The notes under the pieces: generated by a model
Seen by the model: only the letters and a program-made list of their open reading frames with translations
Databases searched by the model: none
What the model was told of the DNA's origin: nothing
Program-made: the position numbers and the translations under genes
Assembly: GCA_032433595.1 (NCBI GenBank)
Contig: JASWJB010000230.1
Span: 1-64,000 of the forward strand
Direction of reading: 5' to 3'
Origin: Conoideocrella luteorostrata
Lineage: Eukaryota; Ascomycota; Sordariomycetes; Hypocreales; Clavicipitaceae
Length of the DNA: 64,000 nt
Shown here: positions 1-12,300 of the stretch, in pieces
How the letters are laid out: each line of letters starts with the position of its first letter
How positions within the stretch are numbered: the stretch's first letter is position 1

Positions 1-764
1 CCCGACGGAGTCGTACCCGTCCTGCCCGGCAGTTGGTGAGCATAACAAAAAAACCTTAATAAACCTGCCCTGCGAGCTTATCTTGTAGATCTTAAAGCAA
101 CTTGCAGCATGTACATCCCAAGAACGTGGCATATCTCCTGATTGGGCATGAGGCTATCGTTTTTGGGAGAGCGACACGGCGCAACAACCTAAGCACATAC
201 CAACCAACTAAGCCAAGGAGCAGGTCAGGCATAACTAGCTGCCTGACCAACATGTTCGACCAATGAGAGCGACTTAGCTCTTCCTGAATATGCTGCCCAT
301 CCCGGAAGTCGTTCATGTCATTTGCAGAGTCGGACGAAGCTTGGCATGTAGCCATTGGTATCGGGGTTGAGTTGAACTAGACAAATGACCATGGACACTA
401 CCATACTATCAGTTGAGTAACGTAAATTGTGGCGTATTTAATAATTCGCCGCTCTGTCTTGGCAAAGAAATATCCAGTTTCGTGATGCGGATAAAAGTAC
501 CCAACGCATGGCTGCAGCAGCACGGCCCGAAAGAAATCGGCCATCTAAGATTATTTCCACCCAGCACTGCACCGACTGCTCTGATAAAACGTAACGAGTA
601 TAAAATCCAAGACATAAACTACATTGCGGCGCCTTGGCATGAAAGCATTCGCCTATCTCAGCGTCCCACTCTAGTGTCGTCTTCAAATCAAATTGGTATG
701 TGTGACACCGAAGCCGATAACGCCGACCATGTTGTAAATCCATCCATTTCCCATTTCCAGCACT
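1..764. other. intergenic, no supported gene
   Basis: No open frame here has a recognisable protein, an intron signature or a convincing start context. The stretch lies downstream of the CRT10-like gene, which ends at 765, so part of it is probably that gene's 3' untranslated region. Confidence 0.5.
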
Positions 765-3577
765 CTAAAAAATGCACACCTTGCCAGTTTGTTCCTCTCT
801 GCTAATTTCATATGTCAAAATGTCATGGTTTCTGTAATGGAGCATTAATCTGTACCGTCTCGGCGATGCCACTCGCTTCCTTTCATCTCCGCCGCCCATT
901 ACTCCGTCTTCCTGAACTGGACCCACGGCCATGCCGTGCAAGGGGCGTTTGAGCACCCTGTAAACTTTCTCATCTGACTGTCTAGGCAGCACCCATTCAA
1001 GACGGATGCCATGATGAAGCGGGCTGTCCGATTTTGCTACCGGAGTTGACAGACACGTAGGAGTCACGAGCACAACTCGCCCGATGGGTGATCCAACAAT
1101 AACAAGGTATAGCTCTGGGATGTGAACTACCATACTGAGACGGCTTGTTGCTCGGAAATGTGGTCGAATGCCTCGACCGGGACCAAGACCCATCGATAGA
1201 GCATAGGGAAGTAAAATGCTATATTCCTGCTGCCCTACATCTGGTTTATTGAAGGTTCGTAATTCCAGATCCTTCTCGTACATCCGCAGTATGTGATATC
1301 GTCTGAACCTGTTGGGGGGGTCAGATGTGTAGTCCTGGCTGTTCTCGTTATACTGGGTAGATCGTTTCAAGAAGCGTGCAAGGCTGGAAGTGTCTCGTGG
1401 TTCTTCTCGAATAAATCCGTCGTGTGGTGTATATATCATATTAAGGAGAGTTGGAGGAACATGCGGTTTTGCATGCTTCAAACACTGTGAAAATGACGCG
1501 CTTTCAGGGAGAGGATTATATACAGCGTATTGGCTGTCAGTTCCAGGAGAAGAAGTAAAAGATGGGGGAATGTGAAGATCCGAGGAGTGTTCGCTCAGAT
1601 TCTCAAGAACCTGGGCGGCTTCTATGGCAGGGGTATCCACAACTTCATCCGGAGGAGCAGTCTCATCCAGGACTGAGGCAGAGACTGATTGTTCGACTGC
1701 TGATGTCATTGATGTTGCCTCGCCTTCCTGGCTGGTCAGCGCTGGAGATATTCCACTTCCCAGGGCAACGCCACCGGTTGGGAGGGCATGAAACATTATG
1801 TCGCCACCAAATTCTGAGTCGTCCTCAGCCTCGGATTCATTGCTTTCCGAGGCTATATCTTCCTCCTGATCCTCCTCCTCTTCTTCCTCATCGTCGTCGT
1901 CTTCCTCCTCCTCCTCCTCCTCCTCATCCCCTTCGCTCGGTTGTCCAGTGTCGCCAAGTTCTAAAACTTCGTCATCATCGCTGGACTGGTCCGCTATAGA
2001 CTCGTCATCTGACATTACCGCAGCCAACGCGGGATTTGGGTTATTAGCATTATTCTGCTGTGAATGTCGTGTCGTTGGGGGCGACCATGCGCAAGGATTT
2101 TCAGGTAGATTTCGGATATAATTAGACATATTCACCGTGGGAGGCGGCCCACCTTGAAGCTTAGGCGTGATTTCCACGTCTTTCAACGATGCACCCAACA
2201 GCTCCTGTTCAGAGTTGACCTTTAGGAAATGATGGCCCGCTAGCACGAGAATGCCCCAACCTCTGTTTCGGTTCGTCAGCTTGAGGCTCTTCTGGTGAAC
2301 CAAACTTGACATAAAAATAAATCTTACCGTGACGAAGCCGGCCAAAACTCCTCGCTCTTCAAAAGCGGGCTAGTTGATGGCATGATTCTAGTGGTAGCTT
2401 CATAGGATCTCCAAATATCGGCCAACCATATTGCGCCTTTGATATCAATGGCACTGACCTTCTCTGCATAGCCATATTTGTCGTCCACAAAGCTAATGTT
2501 GGGTATGTTATCCGCCAAGTGGCCTAGCGACACCACTATTCGCCAATTGCGAACTCGTCGGCGGACTTGGACTTCTGCATAATGACAACAAGCCATGCAA
2601 TCACAAGTCCAGCTATGCCCAGGTCCTCCCGTGGCCAAAGCGAAAGCAAAAACCGTCACTTCAAAGCGGTTCGAGCTGACGGCGATCAGCCTTGATTTCT
2701 GGTGCACCGCTAATCCCCAAGCTGAGATGCCCACATTCTGAAGAAAGAACGGCTTCGGCGTGTTCCATGTATGCATTGACGGGTTTGACGATCGCCTCTG
2801 TCTTGGAGTTGCGGCGCTGGGTATTTTAGAGATGCGGAGAATATATTCGGCAATATCCTTTGTGTAGAAGGCAACAACATCTCCATCATCATGGCAAGTG
2901 ACTACAATTTCTTCTTTACCGAGTGATCCAACTATCATATGGTTGACGGAGTGAGGAGAGTCTGGATCGAGATAACCTCTGATAAGATGGCATACATCGC
3001 TTCGAGGGGGTGTTAGTTGAAGGTCTGGATGTCGGGGTATCGCTTGCTTTGGCGCGCCTCGCGGGACGTAGACGAATATTCTCGATCGATATGCCGTAAA
3101 ATACAACTTGACGCAGCAGGACATTTGTTAGCGTCATGCGCTCATGGAAAGTTCCAACTGTATATTGTATGCTCACATTGTACTTCTGCGACAAGGCAGT
3201 CAGGTTGTTCCGGTACGCCTGCAACGACGGCACGAGCTTATACACAGAGGTCGCAGGCACATCGTCATCGCCGTCGTCGCTATCCGAGCCCGGCCAGTTG
3301 GCAGGCCATTCGCCACCAGCGGGATTCAGGCCTAGCGATATGCGCTCGCGATCGTAAATAGCACGCTTAGCTTCAGGGCCAAACTAAAAGGAAAGGTCAA
3401 CGGTATCAGCCAACAGATGCACACAAGAATCGGATGAGTTCAACGGTAGGGTACTCCCCACGACACAACGAAGCTCACGCAGAGCAAAACACGCACCCGA
3501 TCTACCGCCGTTTGCTTATGGCAAGCCCCAACGGTAGCTGGACGGAACGAACCGTTCTTTTCCTTCATGACATCCAT
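765..3577 (-). CDS. CRT10: CRT10-like transcriptional regulator
   Basis: Four exons: 3577-3479, 3383-3177, 3106-2328 and 2262-765, giving 860 residues in frame. Introns have donors GTGAGC, GTGAGC and GTAAGA and acceptors TTTTAG, TCAAG and AACAG. The spliced N-terminal part reads NNLTALSQKYN joined to LYFTAYRSRIFVYVP, which is characteristic of the fungal CRT10 family. The C-terminal part has RPLHGMAVGPVQ and a conserved end (RLMLHYRNHDILTYEISR). A strongly acidic low-complexity stretch lies at about residues 446-512, with long Glu/Asp runs that may be disordered. In budding yeast, Crt10 influences transcription of ribonucleotide reductase genes; the same role here is inferred from family membership. 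The ATG at 3577 is chosen because it opens a frame leading to a good donor; exon 1 (33 residues) is the least certain part. Confidence 0.85.
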
Positions 3578-4213
3578 GGAGGAGGCCCAGCAAGGTTTGT
3601 CGAGACATACAAGAAAGTGGACATGTATGCGTATGTGAGCGGGGCGGCCCAGCTGTCGCTGTGAGCGATGAACGAGGTCAGGTTAGAGATCGGGCGGGGT
3701 AGGGGGTAGGCGAAGAGTCAACGGTTCGTTCGTTTCAGATAACTACTGTTTCGCTGAAGAAAGTTTGCGACTACGGGTGGTGACGTCTAAGCTTGACTCC
3801 CCGGCGCGTTGTCACAAGGGCTGCATGGCACAAGCGAAGATGATCCAGATCTCAGTCACTACGGGACAATGACTAACTAGTGCGTGTAGGAGCGGGAAGC
3901 GGCAAGTGGCGCGCTACGTCGGGTGGAGTCGAGCTGAATCAAAGTCTCCCCTCCTCATCACACCGGAGACTCCAGGATAGCCATCGTGATATTGGAGCGG
4001 AGCTTCAAATGCACCTCGGCAGTCGAGGATTCTCGTTGTTCTTATCACAATCTGCTTTTCAGAGGCTCCACCGCCACTGCTGCCAACGCTCAAAGATGTA
4101 TTTCGACCAAAACTTCCGTCTTCTTGCGAGAGTGTGACATGCCCAAATCCCAAGCGTAATGTCAAGCACAAACACCACTATCATCATCCAAAGCCATCAA
4201 AGTAAACTATAAG
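3578..4213. other. intergenic between CRT10-like and GH5 genes
   Basis: No gene is supported. It should hold the CRT10-like promoter, since transcription runs leftwards from 3577. I see no recognisable site. Confidence 0.4.
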
Positions 4214-4339
4214 AATAAACCATAGGAATAAACCATAGGAATAAACCATAGGAATAAACCATAGGAATAAACCATAGGAATAAACCATAGGAATAAACCA
4301 TAGGAATAAACCATAGGAATAAACCATAGGAATAAACCA
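4214..4339. repeat. 13-bp minisatellite
   Basis: Nine complete and one partial tandem copies of AATAAACCATAGG, essentially without mismatches. The array lies just beyond the stop codon of the GH5 gene, in its likely 3' untranslated or terminator region. Read on the minus strand it produces a 13-residue periodic frame (39 bp period), but this is a by-product of the repeat. The near-perfect identity suggests recent expansion or active slippage, so length differences between strains are expected. Confidence 0.95.
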
Positions 4340-4424
4340 ACATCCCAGTCCCAAGACACTACGCTACCCAGCAAGATACTACAACACAATTCAGCATCAA
4401 ACCAACCCCGAGGCCCCGCGACAT

Positions 4425-5945
4425 TCACATCCTCATCAACTGGACCATATCCCTCATCCTATAATCCAACACGACATCCACCCAATCGTCCCCCACAACC
4501 GCATAGCTCTCGCTCTCATTCCCAGCAGGCTTCCGCGGATTCAACGCCCAATACCCAAAATCCGCATCTACGCTCTTCAAATACCGCCACAAATTCCTCC
4601 AATATGTCGCATCGCCAACGACCGGATTCTTCGGCGCTCCCACTTCTCCCACCCACACCGGCGCAATATCATCTTCCAACAAATAACCCCAGTGGGAATG
4701 CATGCTCTCCACAAACGACGAGTAGCTTCTCTTGGAGAAGCGTCCCCCGAAACTCCCCCATCCTGACCAGGCGTACACATGCGCCGAGTATACAAGTCTA
4801 TTGGGAACATCGAGTTTGACTGGCCTATTGCGAGCTCCTGACAAATCATTTGCGGACTCAGTTCCCTCCACGACGATAAGCCAACGTGGATTGAGTTGAA
4901 GTAAGCGATTACCGGCGCGTTCAGCCGCCCTGGCCCATTTGTACCATGACATGGTGCCCCAGAGTCCGCGGACTTCGTTGCGCAGATCGGCGCCAATGAC
5001 GAGTGAGTTGTTGGTGAAGCGTTGCATGACTGTTTCCCAGTTTTGGATCCATTGGTCTTCGGACTGTGTGACCTTGCAGAGACCCATAAGGTAGTCGTTT
5101 GACCAGGCCGCGTCGCACGGATTCGCACCACAGCACCACGTTGCTCTTGTGATGTGGTTGTTGATGATGACGGCAATGCCTGCATCCGTCAATGTCGAAG
5201 TGACGGCTTCAAAAATATCCAAGGCACGTAGGCCAGCCAAATCTGGATTTGCCTTGACTAGTCTACTATCAATGAACGGGTTCTGCGTGACGAGCTCATC
5301 AGCATATGGCAGTCGCACGCTGTTGAATCCCATTTTTTTAATCGTTTGTGCAATGACTTTGCGGTGCTGAATATCTAGTCCTCCGGGGACGAAGAGCTCA
5401 TCACTCGCACCGTACCAGTTAATCGAGGCCAGTTTGAATCGTCGACCTTGACTATCAACAATATTTCGACCCTCTGTGCGAAGAGGCAACTCATAACTTG
5501 TGATTTGAGTGCGGTTCAGTGGCGGTGGTAGCGGCTTCTTCGAGAAGGCAATTGAGTCCAGATCTGGTATCCAAACAGCATAAATGTCTGATTCCGTGGT
5601 GTAGAAATATCCTCCTATGCCGAATAAAACCACCAATACCACAAGATAGACCCATTTCCGGGACAGCCGAACTACAAGTCTCCTCAATGTCGTTTGCAAT
5701 GCAGCAGCGCGGCTGATTATCTGCCCGGGCTTCTTCGTCCATGCAAGGCCGTCCAATTCACCTTCACCGTTCTGGCCTTCAATCGTACTCGCCCCTCTCG
5801 TCTCAGGTAGCGAGAACAAAGGTAGCGTCTCTTCTAATCCGCCTCGCCGGGCGGTCAGTTCAGATTGGTGATTGCCGGCCCAGGCCGCATCACCCGTATA
5901 CGGTCCTGGCAGCTGAATTGCCCCTCCTCCCATGACTCCTCCCAT
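4425..5945 (-). CDS. membrane-anchored GH5 family glycosidase
   Basis: Single exon, 506 residues from the ATG at 5945. The open frame runs further upstream only through a TTG codon, so this first ATG is preferred. Residues 1-97 are a polar, possibly cytoplasmic tail. About residues 99-115 (VYLVVLVVLFGIGGYFY) form one membrane helix after a basic segment (RRLVVRLSRK), giving type II topology. The rest is a glycoside hydrolase family 5 (clan A) barrel: INWYG, FNSVRLPYADE, the Asn-Glu pair in LRNEVRG (predicted acid/base Glu about 324), YSAHVY, and WVGEVGAP (predicted nucleophile Glu about 434). Clan A enzymes hydrolyse beta-glucans or mannans by a retaining mechanism. The substrate is not evident; a role in cell-wall glucan remodelling at the plasma membrane is inference. 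The neighbouring genes are on the same strand but are not obviously related in function. Confidence 0.85.
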   Translation of the reverse strand: MGGVMGGGAIQLPGPYTGDAAWAGNHQSELTARRGGLEETLPLFSLPETRGASTIEGQNGEGELDGLAWTKKPGQIISRAAALQTTLRRLVVRLSRKWVYLVVLVVLFGIGGYFYTTESDIYAVWIPDLDSIAFSKKPLPPPLNRTQITSYELPLRTEGRNIVDSQGRRFKLASINWYGASDELFVPGGLDIQHRKVIAQTIKKMGFNSVRLPYADELVTQNPFIDSRLVKANPDLAGLRALDIFEAVTSTLTDAGIAVIINNHITRATWCCGANPCDAAWSNDYLMGLCKVTQSEDQWIQNWETVMQRFTNNSLVIGADLRNEVRGLWGTMSWYKWARAAERAGNRLLQLNPRWLIVVEGTESANDLSGARNRPVKLDVPNRLVYSAHVYAWSGWGSFGGRFSKRSYSSFVESMHSHWGYLLEDDIAPVWVGEVGAPKNPVVGDATYWRNLWRYLKSVDADFGYWALNPRKPAGNESESYAVVGDDWVDVVLDYRMRDMVQLMRM

Positions 5946-7549
5946 GATGGCTGGTGTGTCGCAAGTAGTGTCTCTCTGTACAGGGCAGTTGGGCACGCGA
6001 CACACGACAGAGTGAAATTTAGTGCCAGGCTGCCAGTGTTCGATCAAGACAGACTGACAGTCCAAGGTGTAAAGGACAAAGACGATTGCAATCGCGTTTT
6101 TTTGAAAATATTAAATAAAGAAAGCGTGGCTCAAAATATTTGTGCAAAAACAAGGGAGGACAAGTCTTACTCGTCGTGAATCGTACGTGGCCCGTTCAGT
6201 TCCGGCGCTCCCGCGACGGTGGCGATCAATCAATTGGTGTCGCTAGGCTTAAAAAAAAACTACCATCAAATCAACCATCACAGATCAATACATGTGCGTC
6301 ATTAAATTAAGAAATAAAAGGGAGAGCTACCCGGTGAATTTTCAGCCATTCTGCGATTGATATACCCAGACATCATACCACAACATCTGCTATGCATAGA
6401 AAATATTGTTGTCCAAGCTGAGCCATGCCGTCCGGATCCCACGGCAATTCGGTGTCCGAAAGAAGTCGACCGTCATATGCGGCTGCACATATTACCAGAA
6501 AGAGTGGCCAATCATCGCGGGGCATCCGCCAAATGTCGTTTCATATTTCACCTGCATGCTTCATGCGTCCGACAAGCATCCTATTAACCTAAGAAAACCT
6601 CTTTAATGTCATGCTACAGGTAGCTAGTAATTGTATTCTGCATGGGATAGATGGGCCACACGACAACACAAATTATCAAGCATGCATATGACGTGAGTGG
6701 AAGCTCTGGCACGGGTTTTTTCTGACTTCCTTTGTTGGCACTAGACGAATAAAACACACAATGATGTTTACCATCGTTTGAATATTAATGAATTTTTCTT
6801 TTTTCTTCTTCTATGTACATTGAACTCTCCTCCGCCCGAAGAGTCCACGGTGCTAAAAATTTATAATGGGAGTGTATATGTGGCCACAAGGCAGCATGTC
6901 TCGGGTAATTCCCTTCCCCACGTCTGTTTGCGCTCAATTTCGGTGCCTTGTTTGGCGATAAGAACTGGAACCGATATCGACATTCGCATCAATATCGTAA
7001 AGATAAACGAATCGGCGACGCCTCCATGTGCCACCTCGTGCTCGATATGTACATGTTCTTGTTAGTGGTTGTGCGTCGGGAAACAGAGACCTCCATCGAA
7101 CAACTGGCTCATCAATGTCCATTTACTGCCAAGTGTAGGGCCATTCTGCGCCGCAAAATGGTCCATAATAACCTCCCAGTCAAAGAAGTAAAAAGACAAT
7201 GCTAAAATGCCCCTAACGCCACGCTTTTTGTACTTGATAAAATAGAGAACGTTGTTGGTATTAGGCCAGGCTGTTCATTCGAAAGGGTGGTAAATAGAGA
7301 ATATGCATACTGGCACACCTCTGCCTCTACTAAAAGCATCGACGGTACTGTCTGGGGTCGCTAGCTTCAGGATAGCGTAATAACAAAAAAAAAATATCAG
7401 ACAAGTCTGTCTCTCTCTACCCGAGCGCATTGCGGTTTCGTCGGATTCGTAGACTGGTTCCGCTGGTTCTTTAAAATATCTTCGCAATACGCTTGTAAAT
7501 TTGCGTTATAGCGAGGGATGGCTGGAAACTCATCGACCAGCTGCAAGTT
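5946..7549. other. intergenic, 1.6 kb
   Basis: Holds the GH5 gene's upstream region and the receptor gene's downstream region. The scattered small frames lack family resemblance or splice signals. No structured RNA or repeat was recognised. Confidence 0.4.
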
Positions 7550-9305
7550 TTAGATCCTATTCATACCAAGCGGATTCATATCTTCGTAGTGATCGGGTCG
7601 CGCAAACGTCTGCTGGGGGTCCCACGACGTTGTTTGAGGTGGTCGGGGGCTTGAAAAAGATCTCGCCGGGGCGTGGTATCTTGCCGTCTGTCCAAAGTAG
7701 TCGGGTGTTCGTCGTCCGGGCGGCGGAGATTTCACTGGAGAAAGTGGTGTTACCACAGCGCTAGAATCCCTGGAGAGCATTTCGTACGAACGTGAATGAC
7801 GTGAATCCTTCTTCATCTCATAGCGAGCATCCACTGATACGAATTCTTTCTGTTTGCGGCTGCCGGGTAGCAGCGATCTGAATAGTTCAAACCAGCCGGT
7901 AATCATGGAGATGCGGCCTAATAGAAAGAGGAGCCAAACACCGTTTAACTACAAACATTTGGTTAGCCAGGGTGTTCCACGTCGCAGCGCTTGTGCTTCC
8001 CGCCCACTGCCCTTGCGGTTGAGTACAGAGGAAAGAGAACCAGGAAGAGTTGAGGATGGGAGAAGAAATGCGGAGAACCAACGAACCCCAAGCAGAAGAA
8101 GTACAGCGGCAACAGTCGCTTCGTTGATTACAATAGAACTTGCATATTTGAGACACACGTTCTTATCGCCCGATGAGCCGATCAAGCAAGTGACCCATTT
8201 CTCTGCGACGCGAGGATCGCTTGTCACAGATTGCACAACGTTGTCTTGGAACACGAATATAATCGAGAAAAAGATTACATCGGCAATGATAATCAAGACA
8301 ATGGCGATGCCTCGCCACTGTAGGGCTATGACACGCTTCACACGACGGTAGGCCTGGCGAGGCGACACTGTCCGGACGCTGTTGGTATAGGCGGGCAAAC
8401 TTGACCCCTCCGTCGAGGCTGAGCTGTCGTATAAAGAGGCCAAATAAACTTTGACGCAATAGCCAAAGGTGGCAAACGTCAGAATCACAGTCGCTCCGGC
8501 AAAGATGAGGAGAGGAATCCACAAATCTGCAAGACTGTTCTTGTGATTAATATGACACGTCGGACCAAATCGGAAGGACATGCCACTGAAGACCAGAGCC
8601 ATGGTGATGCCGAGCAAAGGAACACCCCAGCCAGCGGCTTGTGCAAAGAACATGAAGTTTCGTCCCACGAGTACCTGCCAGCATATTTGGAGATGAAGAG
8701 ATAGTGATCGTAGGAACGCCCACATAACACCACACCAACCTCCCAATAGCAGAAGACTTCCAGATGCACCGCACACTTTGCTACTTGACATGCTGTGGGG
8801 GGTAATGGTATCATAGCACTGTTCTGGCTGGGCAGCCAACGGCACGACAAATCCAAGCTATTGATCGGGTCAGTATTTACCAGGAATATGCATCAATCCA
8901 GCTCAAATGTACACGCAGAACTCACGTTCATCAGCATGACACCAAAAGTTAGACAGACACTAAGATAATGCCTGTTGGTCTTGTCCACAGGTAGAGCTAT
9001 CCACGATGCAAGCAGATAGACACAGCATATCGTGCTAACAGCGGCCACCCAATTAGCAACCACAGTCATGGTATTGAAACTGTCAGGATATATCCAATTT
9101 GTCATGGGACATGGCAGACAACATTTCAAGTCTTCTGCGATTCTTTGACATAATCGTCCGTCAACGTCTAAGACAGTCAGTCTCAAATATCTCAAGGTAA
9201 GGCATTGTGTGTGTAAAGATGGTGCGTACATCCTTTACTGTTGGCAAACAATTTAGAGTCCATAAATGGCGGAGGGCAAAGATTGACCCCTGTGAGATTC
9301 ACCAT
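7550..9305 (-). CDS. seven-transmembrane receptor, fungal GPCR-like with Frizzled-type resemblance
   Basis: Four exons: 9305-9230, 9167-8926, 8857-8087 and 7948-7550, giving 495 residues. Donors are GTACGC, GTGAGT and GTTCGT, with a GTACGC-type first donor after a split Tyr codon; acceptors are TCTTAG, AATAG and TTGTAG. The short N-terminal region (about residues 8-57) is cysteine-rich (LCPPPF, GRLC, KCCLPCP) and is followed by NWIYPDSFN. Hydrophobic helices lie near residues 62-84, 90-112, 137-158, 176-197, 218-240, 286-308 and 350-375. The conserved-looking stretches HLQICWQ, FRFGPTCHINHKNSLA and FGYCVKVYLASL resemble a fungal receptor family related to the Frizzled/secretin type. The C-tail of about 110 residues is Ser/Pro-rich and should be cytoplasmic. 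The ligand is unknown. The 138-bp third intron with a GTTCGT donor is the weakest splice; it restores the frame NGVWLLFLLGRISMITGW. Confidence 0.75.
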
Positions 9306-12300
9306 TTTGGCTGGCCGCGATTTCAGTCGTTATTATTGAGCCAAGGTAAATTGTGCCAAACATATGGTTTTGTACAAAAATAAAATTGGTAGAGACAGTA
9401 AATGGTCTTGCCGGTTGCTTCTCGAAATGGCCAATAGTAGCAATATAAGTTAAAGCCCGTACTGAAGCAATGTTTATACAATTTGGTTCTCCAAACAGTG
9501 TCCAATAATAGGACAAGGAAATTAACTTATGCTGGAGTAGATATCGCAGGTTTCTGGTGTGGGATAATCGAAAAAGAAAAAAAAGAGGCCGACACGGTAT
9601 GGAGCCCGGCTCGTTGCCGAATAAGAAGCAAAATGACGGGTGTTTACAACCCGGTGATGGGAGGCATGGCCCCGATGATAGACGGTCTGGATCCACGAAT
9701 CTCGAGCCCAAATTTACCGAAGCCAGACGTCGAATGAGGGTATTACGTGTATAATGAATGTAAAGACCAAGTAGACATAACCACGAGAAATTCGGAGGTC
9801 GGGAAAGCCAGCATTCAGCGCGGATGGGGGGCGGCCAGGCCCTAAAGTACTCGAGTTCCGCTCCTATACGGAGTACAATGTTAGGAGTTCTGACGGTTAT
9901 TTGCGAGGCGGGCGTGCCTCCAAGTATTCTTGAAAGTGTGCCCATGTGTGTGTAGGTGATGTGGACACTAAATGACCCCCCGGTCCTCGTTCCCCATTTC
10001 CACTTTCCACACCCCCCATAGCATCCGTAGCCCGGACTGAAATCGAATTTTCTTCTCACTCGATGTTGGACCCCGGGGTTGCAACATGGGTTCTGAGAGC
10101 CAGTTGAACTAGTGCTCCAACTACGGAGTAGTACGTGTGTAACTCACAAGACCCAGCCTGGTTTGTCTTGTTGGGACCGGGGCGGGAAGAGCGTCTGCAC
10201 CTGGACGGAGTAGTAACTAGTAGTTAATTGGTAGGCTAGAGCCAAGAGACGGTGGAAGGGGCCAGTACTCCTTACTCCAAGTTAAAGCCAGTTGAATGGA
10301 ATGGTAGAGACAGGAGCCACTCGCACGTCCACCAGGGCTGGCTCTCGTGGTCTTTGAACGAACATGTACTCCGTATAATAGTTCTTATATTTGTACGCCG
10401 GACAATACACACGGGGTGGGTGGATGGAAGGAGGTGGGAGAAGTCCTGCAAATGTGCTGGCTGACCTCTCTGCACTTGTTCTCTCGCTATCTGCTTCTTG
10501 TCTAGTCGTCCATGTCGAGCAAATGCGGGCAGGGTAAGGGGTCGCGAGGGCTTTCCAGGGACAAAAAAAACTCCCTGCCATGAGTGTTTTGGATTGGATC
10601 GAAGAGGATAGAAGACGGGGTTGGTGTGGGGTAAAAGACGAGCCAAGAGGACGGCAGGAGTGGAAGCATACTAGTAGTACAGTTTGTTCCCTGGGCCAGT
10701 GCCTCCAATCGCAGTGAAGGATACCAGGGCAACATGGAGAGGAGTATGGACTATTGAAGACATTGCTGAACCAATACGATTCTGTTTCTACGGAGTGCTG
10801 GGTGATGGATTAAAGAGTATGACACGATGAACCATCTGGCAACAGTCGTGTGCTGCGCCAACTTCTAGATAGACAAATAACGCGCCAAGTTGTTCGAAGG
10901 ACACACATTCGGCGGTAGGCTCTCGTCTGTTGATGGTTGGTATGGACGGCATAGTTATGGGTGTGCATACAAAACTATATTGTATTGCAGATTTTGCACA
11001 ATATAACCGCGACCGAGCCGACACGGACAGCCTGGCAGGGCAAACTCGTGGTAAATAGCGGGTCCCAGTGGAGGCCGCCGTCCCCTGCAGGCGCAGATGC
11101 AGCTACATGGTCAACGGAGCTGGTGGCTATTACAGGATGCACGCGAGTAATACGTTGGGGCTTGGTTGCTGTCGCAGACAAGTTAGGAATTTATTACAAT
11201 ACAAATCATAATTCAGAAAGGACGATTTTAAACATTTTTTTGTCTGTGTGAATAGATAGGAACAAATAAACCGCTGTCGGGACCACCAAACACATGGCTT
11301 CCCAGAGTAGACCTGCATATTCTCTTGCTCCAAACCCGCCCCCATCAACAAGGTCCTTCGTACAGATTGCGGACTACGCCGGTGGTACAACATGCATATC
11401 ATCATGCTGCTATGTACGGAGTACGGAGTAACACTCCATACAATGCGGGCGTACAGTTATGCACCATAGCCAGCACAAGCGCCACTGGCCATTATCTCCT
11501 CGGCTGCCCAATATCGATTTTGCCACCGCAACGGCTGCTATTACGAACCAAGCTACAGGGTACTTCGCGTGGCATCGCCAACTCCGTACATGCCTCTAGG
11601 ATACCCCAGGAATTACTACATGTGCCAGAATGGAGGTTCAAGAACACTCTCAGAAGGAAGCTGAATAGCTTTATTAATTGAACATTTGAGAAAATGGCCG
11701 TCGTCAGATTGTTTCATTAGCTGTTAAGCATGGTCACCCACCTCTTTCTATCGCGGGACGTCCAGAGAGCGTACGGATGGAGACTCGAGAGATGGCAGGA
11801 CCATTACCTTCCTCTATGCGCCAAATATGGAAATCTTAGCATCAATCCTGTGGCGCGTGCACTAGAGGCAATAAAGTTTTCCAAGCAGGATGCAACAGAC
11901 ATAGTGTGCATGGGGTCGCATGAAACTTGTTCGCATGGTGCAGCTTGAAGCAGTGCGACGGAGGAAGCTGAAGCTCGCTGTCCAATAGACGCTACACTCG
12001 AGATCGCCGTATGACACCTCGTCTTGGCTGTGGTGCCCGAACATTCCACTTTGATCGGTCGGTTGTTATAGCCCACCGCCGTTATAATAATCAATCCCAT
12101 TACAGCTATTATTGGCTCCAAGAAAAACGTTGTTGGGCTAGGGGAGAGGAGGCTGTTAGCTGACGGAGATGGCCACAAAATGATACGTACAGGGAACTGG
12201 TTGGCTAGCCGTCATTTGTGACTATTCTGATCAATGGCTCGAGTCCGTCGTCCGGTTCTGGTTATCTCATACCACTCACTACTCCGTTGTTAGATAATAT

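Noticed and set aside
1562..1999. 145-codon plus-strand frame
   Set aside because: Antisense to the acidic region of the CRT10-like gene; Pro/His-rich text comes from the reverse of Glu/Asp codons.
4577..5185. 202-codon frame inside the GH5 gene
   Set aside because: Same strand, shifted frame; a shadow of the catalytic barrel coding sequence.
9253..10059. 268-codon minus-strand frame
   Set aside because: It overlaps the first exon of the receptor gene in another frame, lacks family resemblance, and its composition is irregular.
11804..12215. Possible spliced minus-strand gene with intron 12191-12142 (GTACGT, GCTAAC, CCCTAG)
   Set aside because: The splice signals look genuine, but every frame across the junction meets a stop soon after or has no start; no family resemblance. 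It may be a non-coding transcript or decayed gene.
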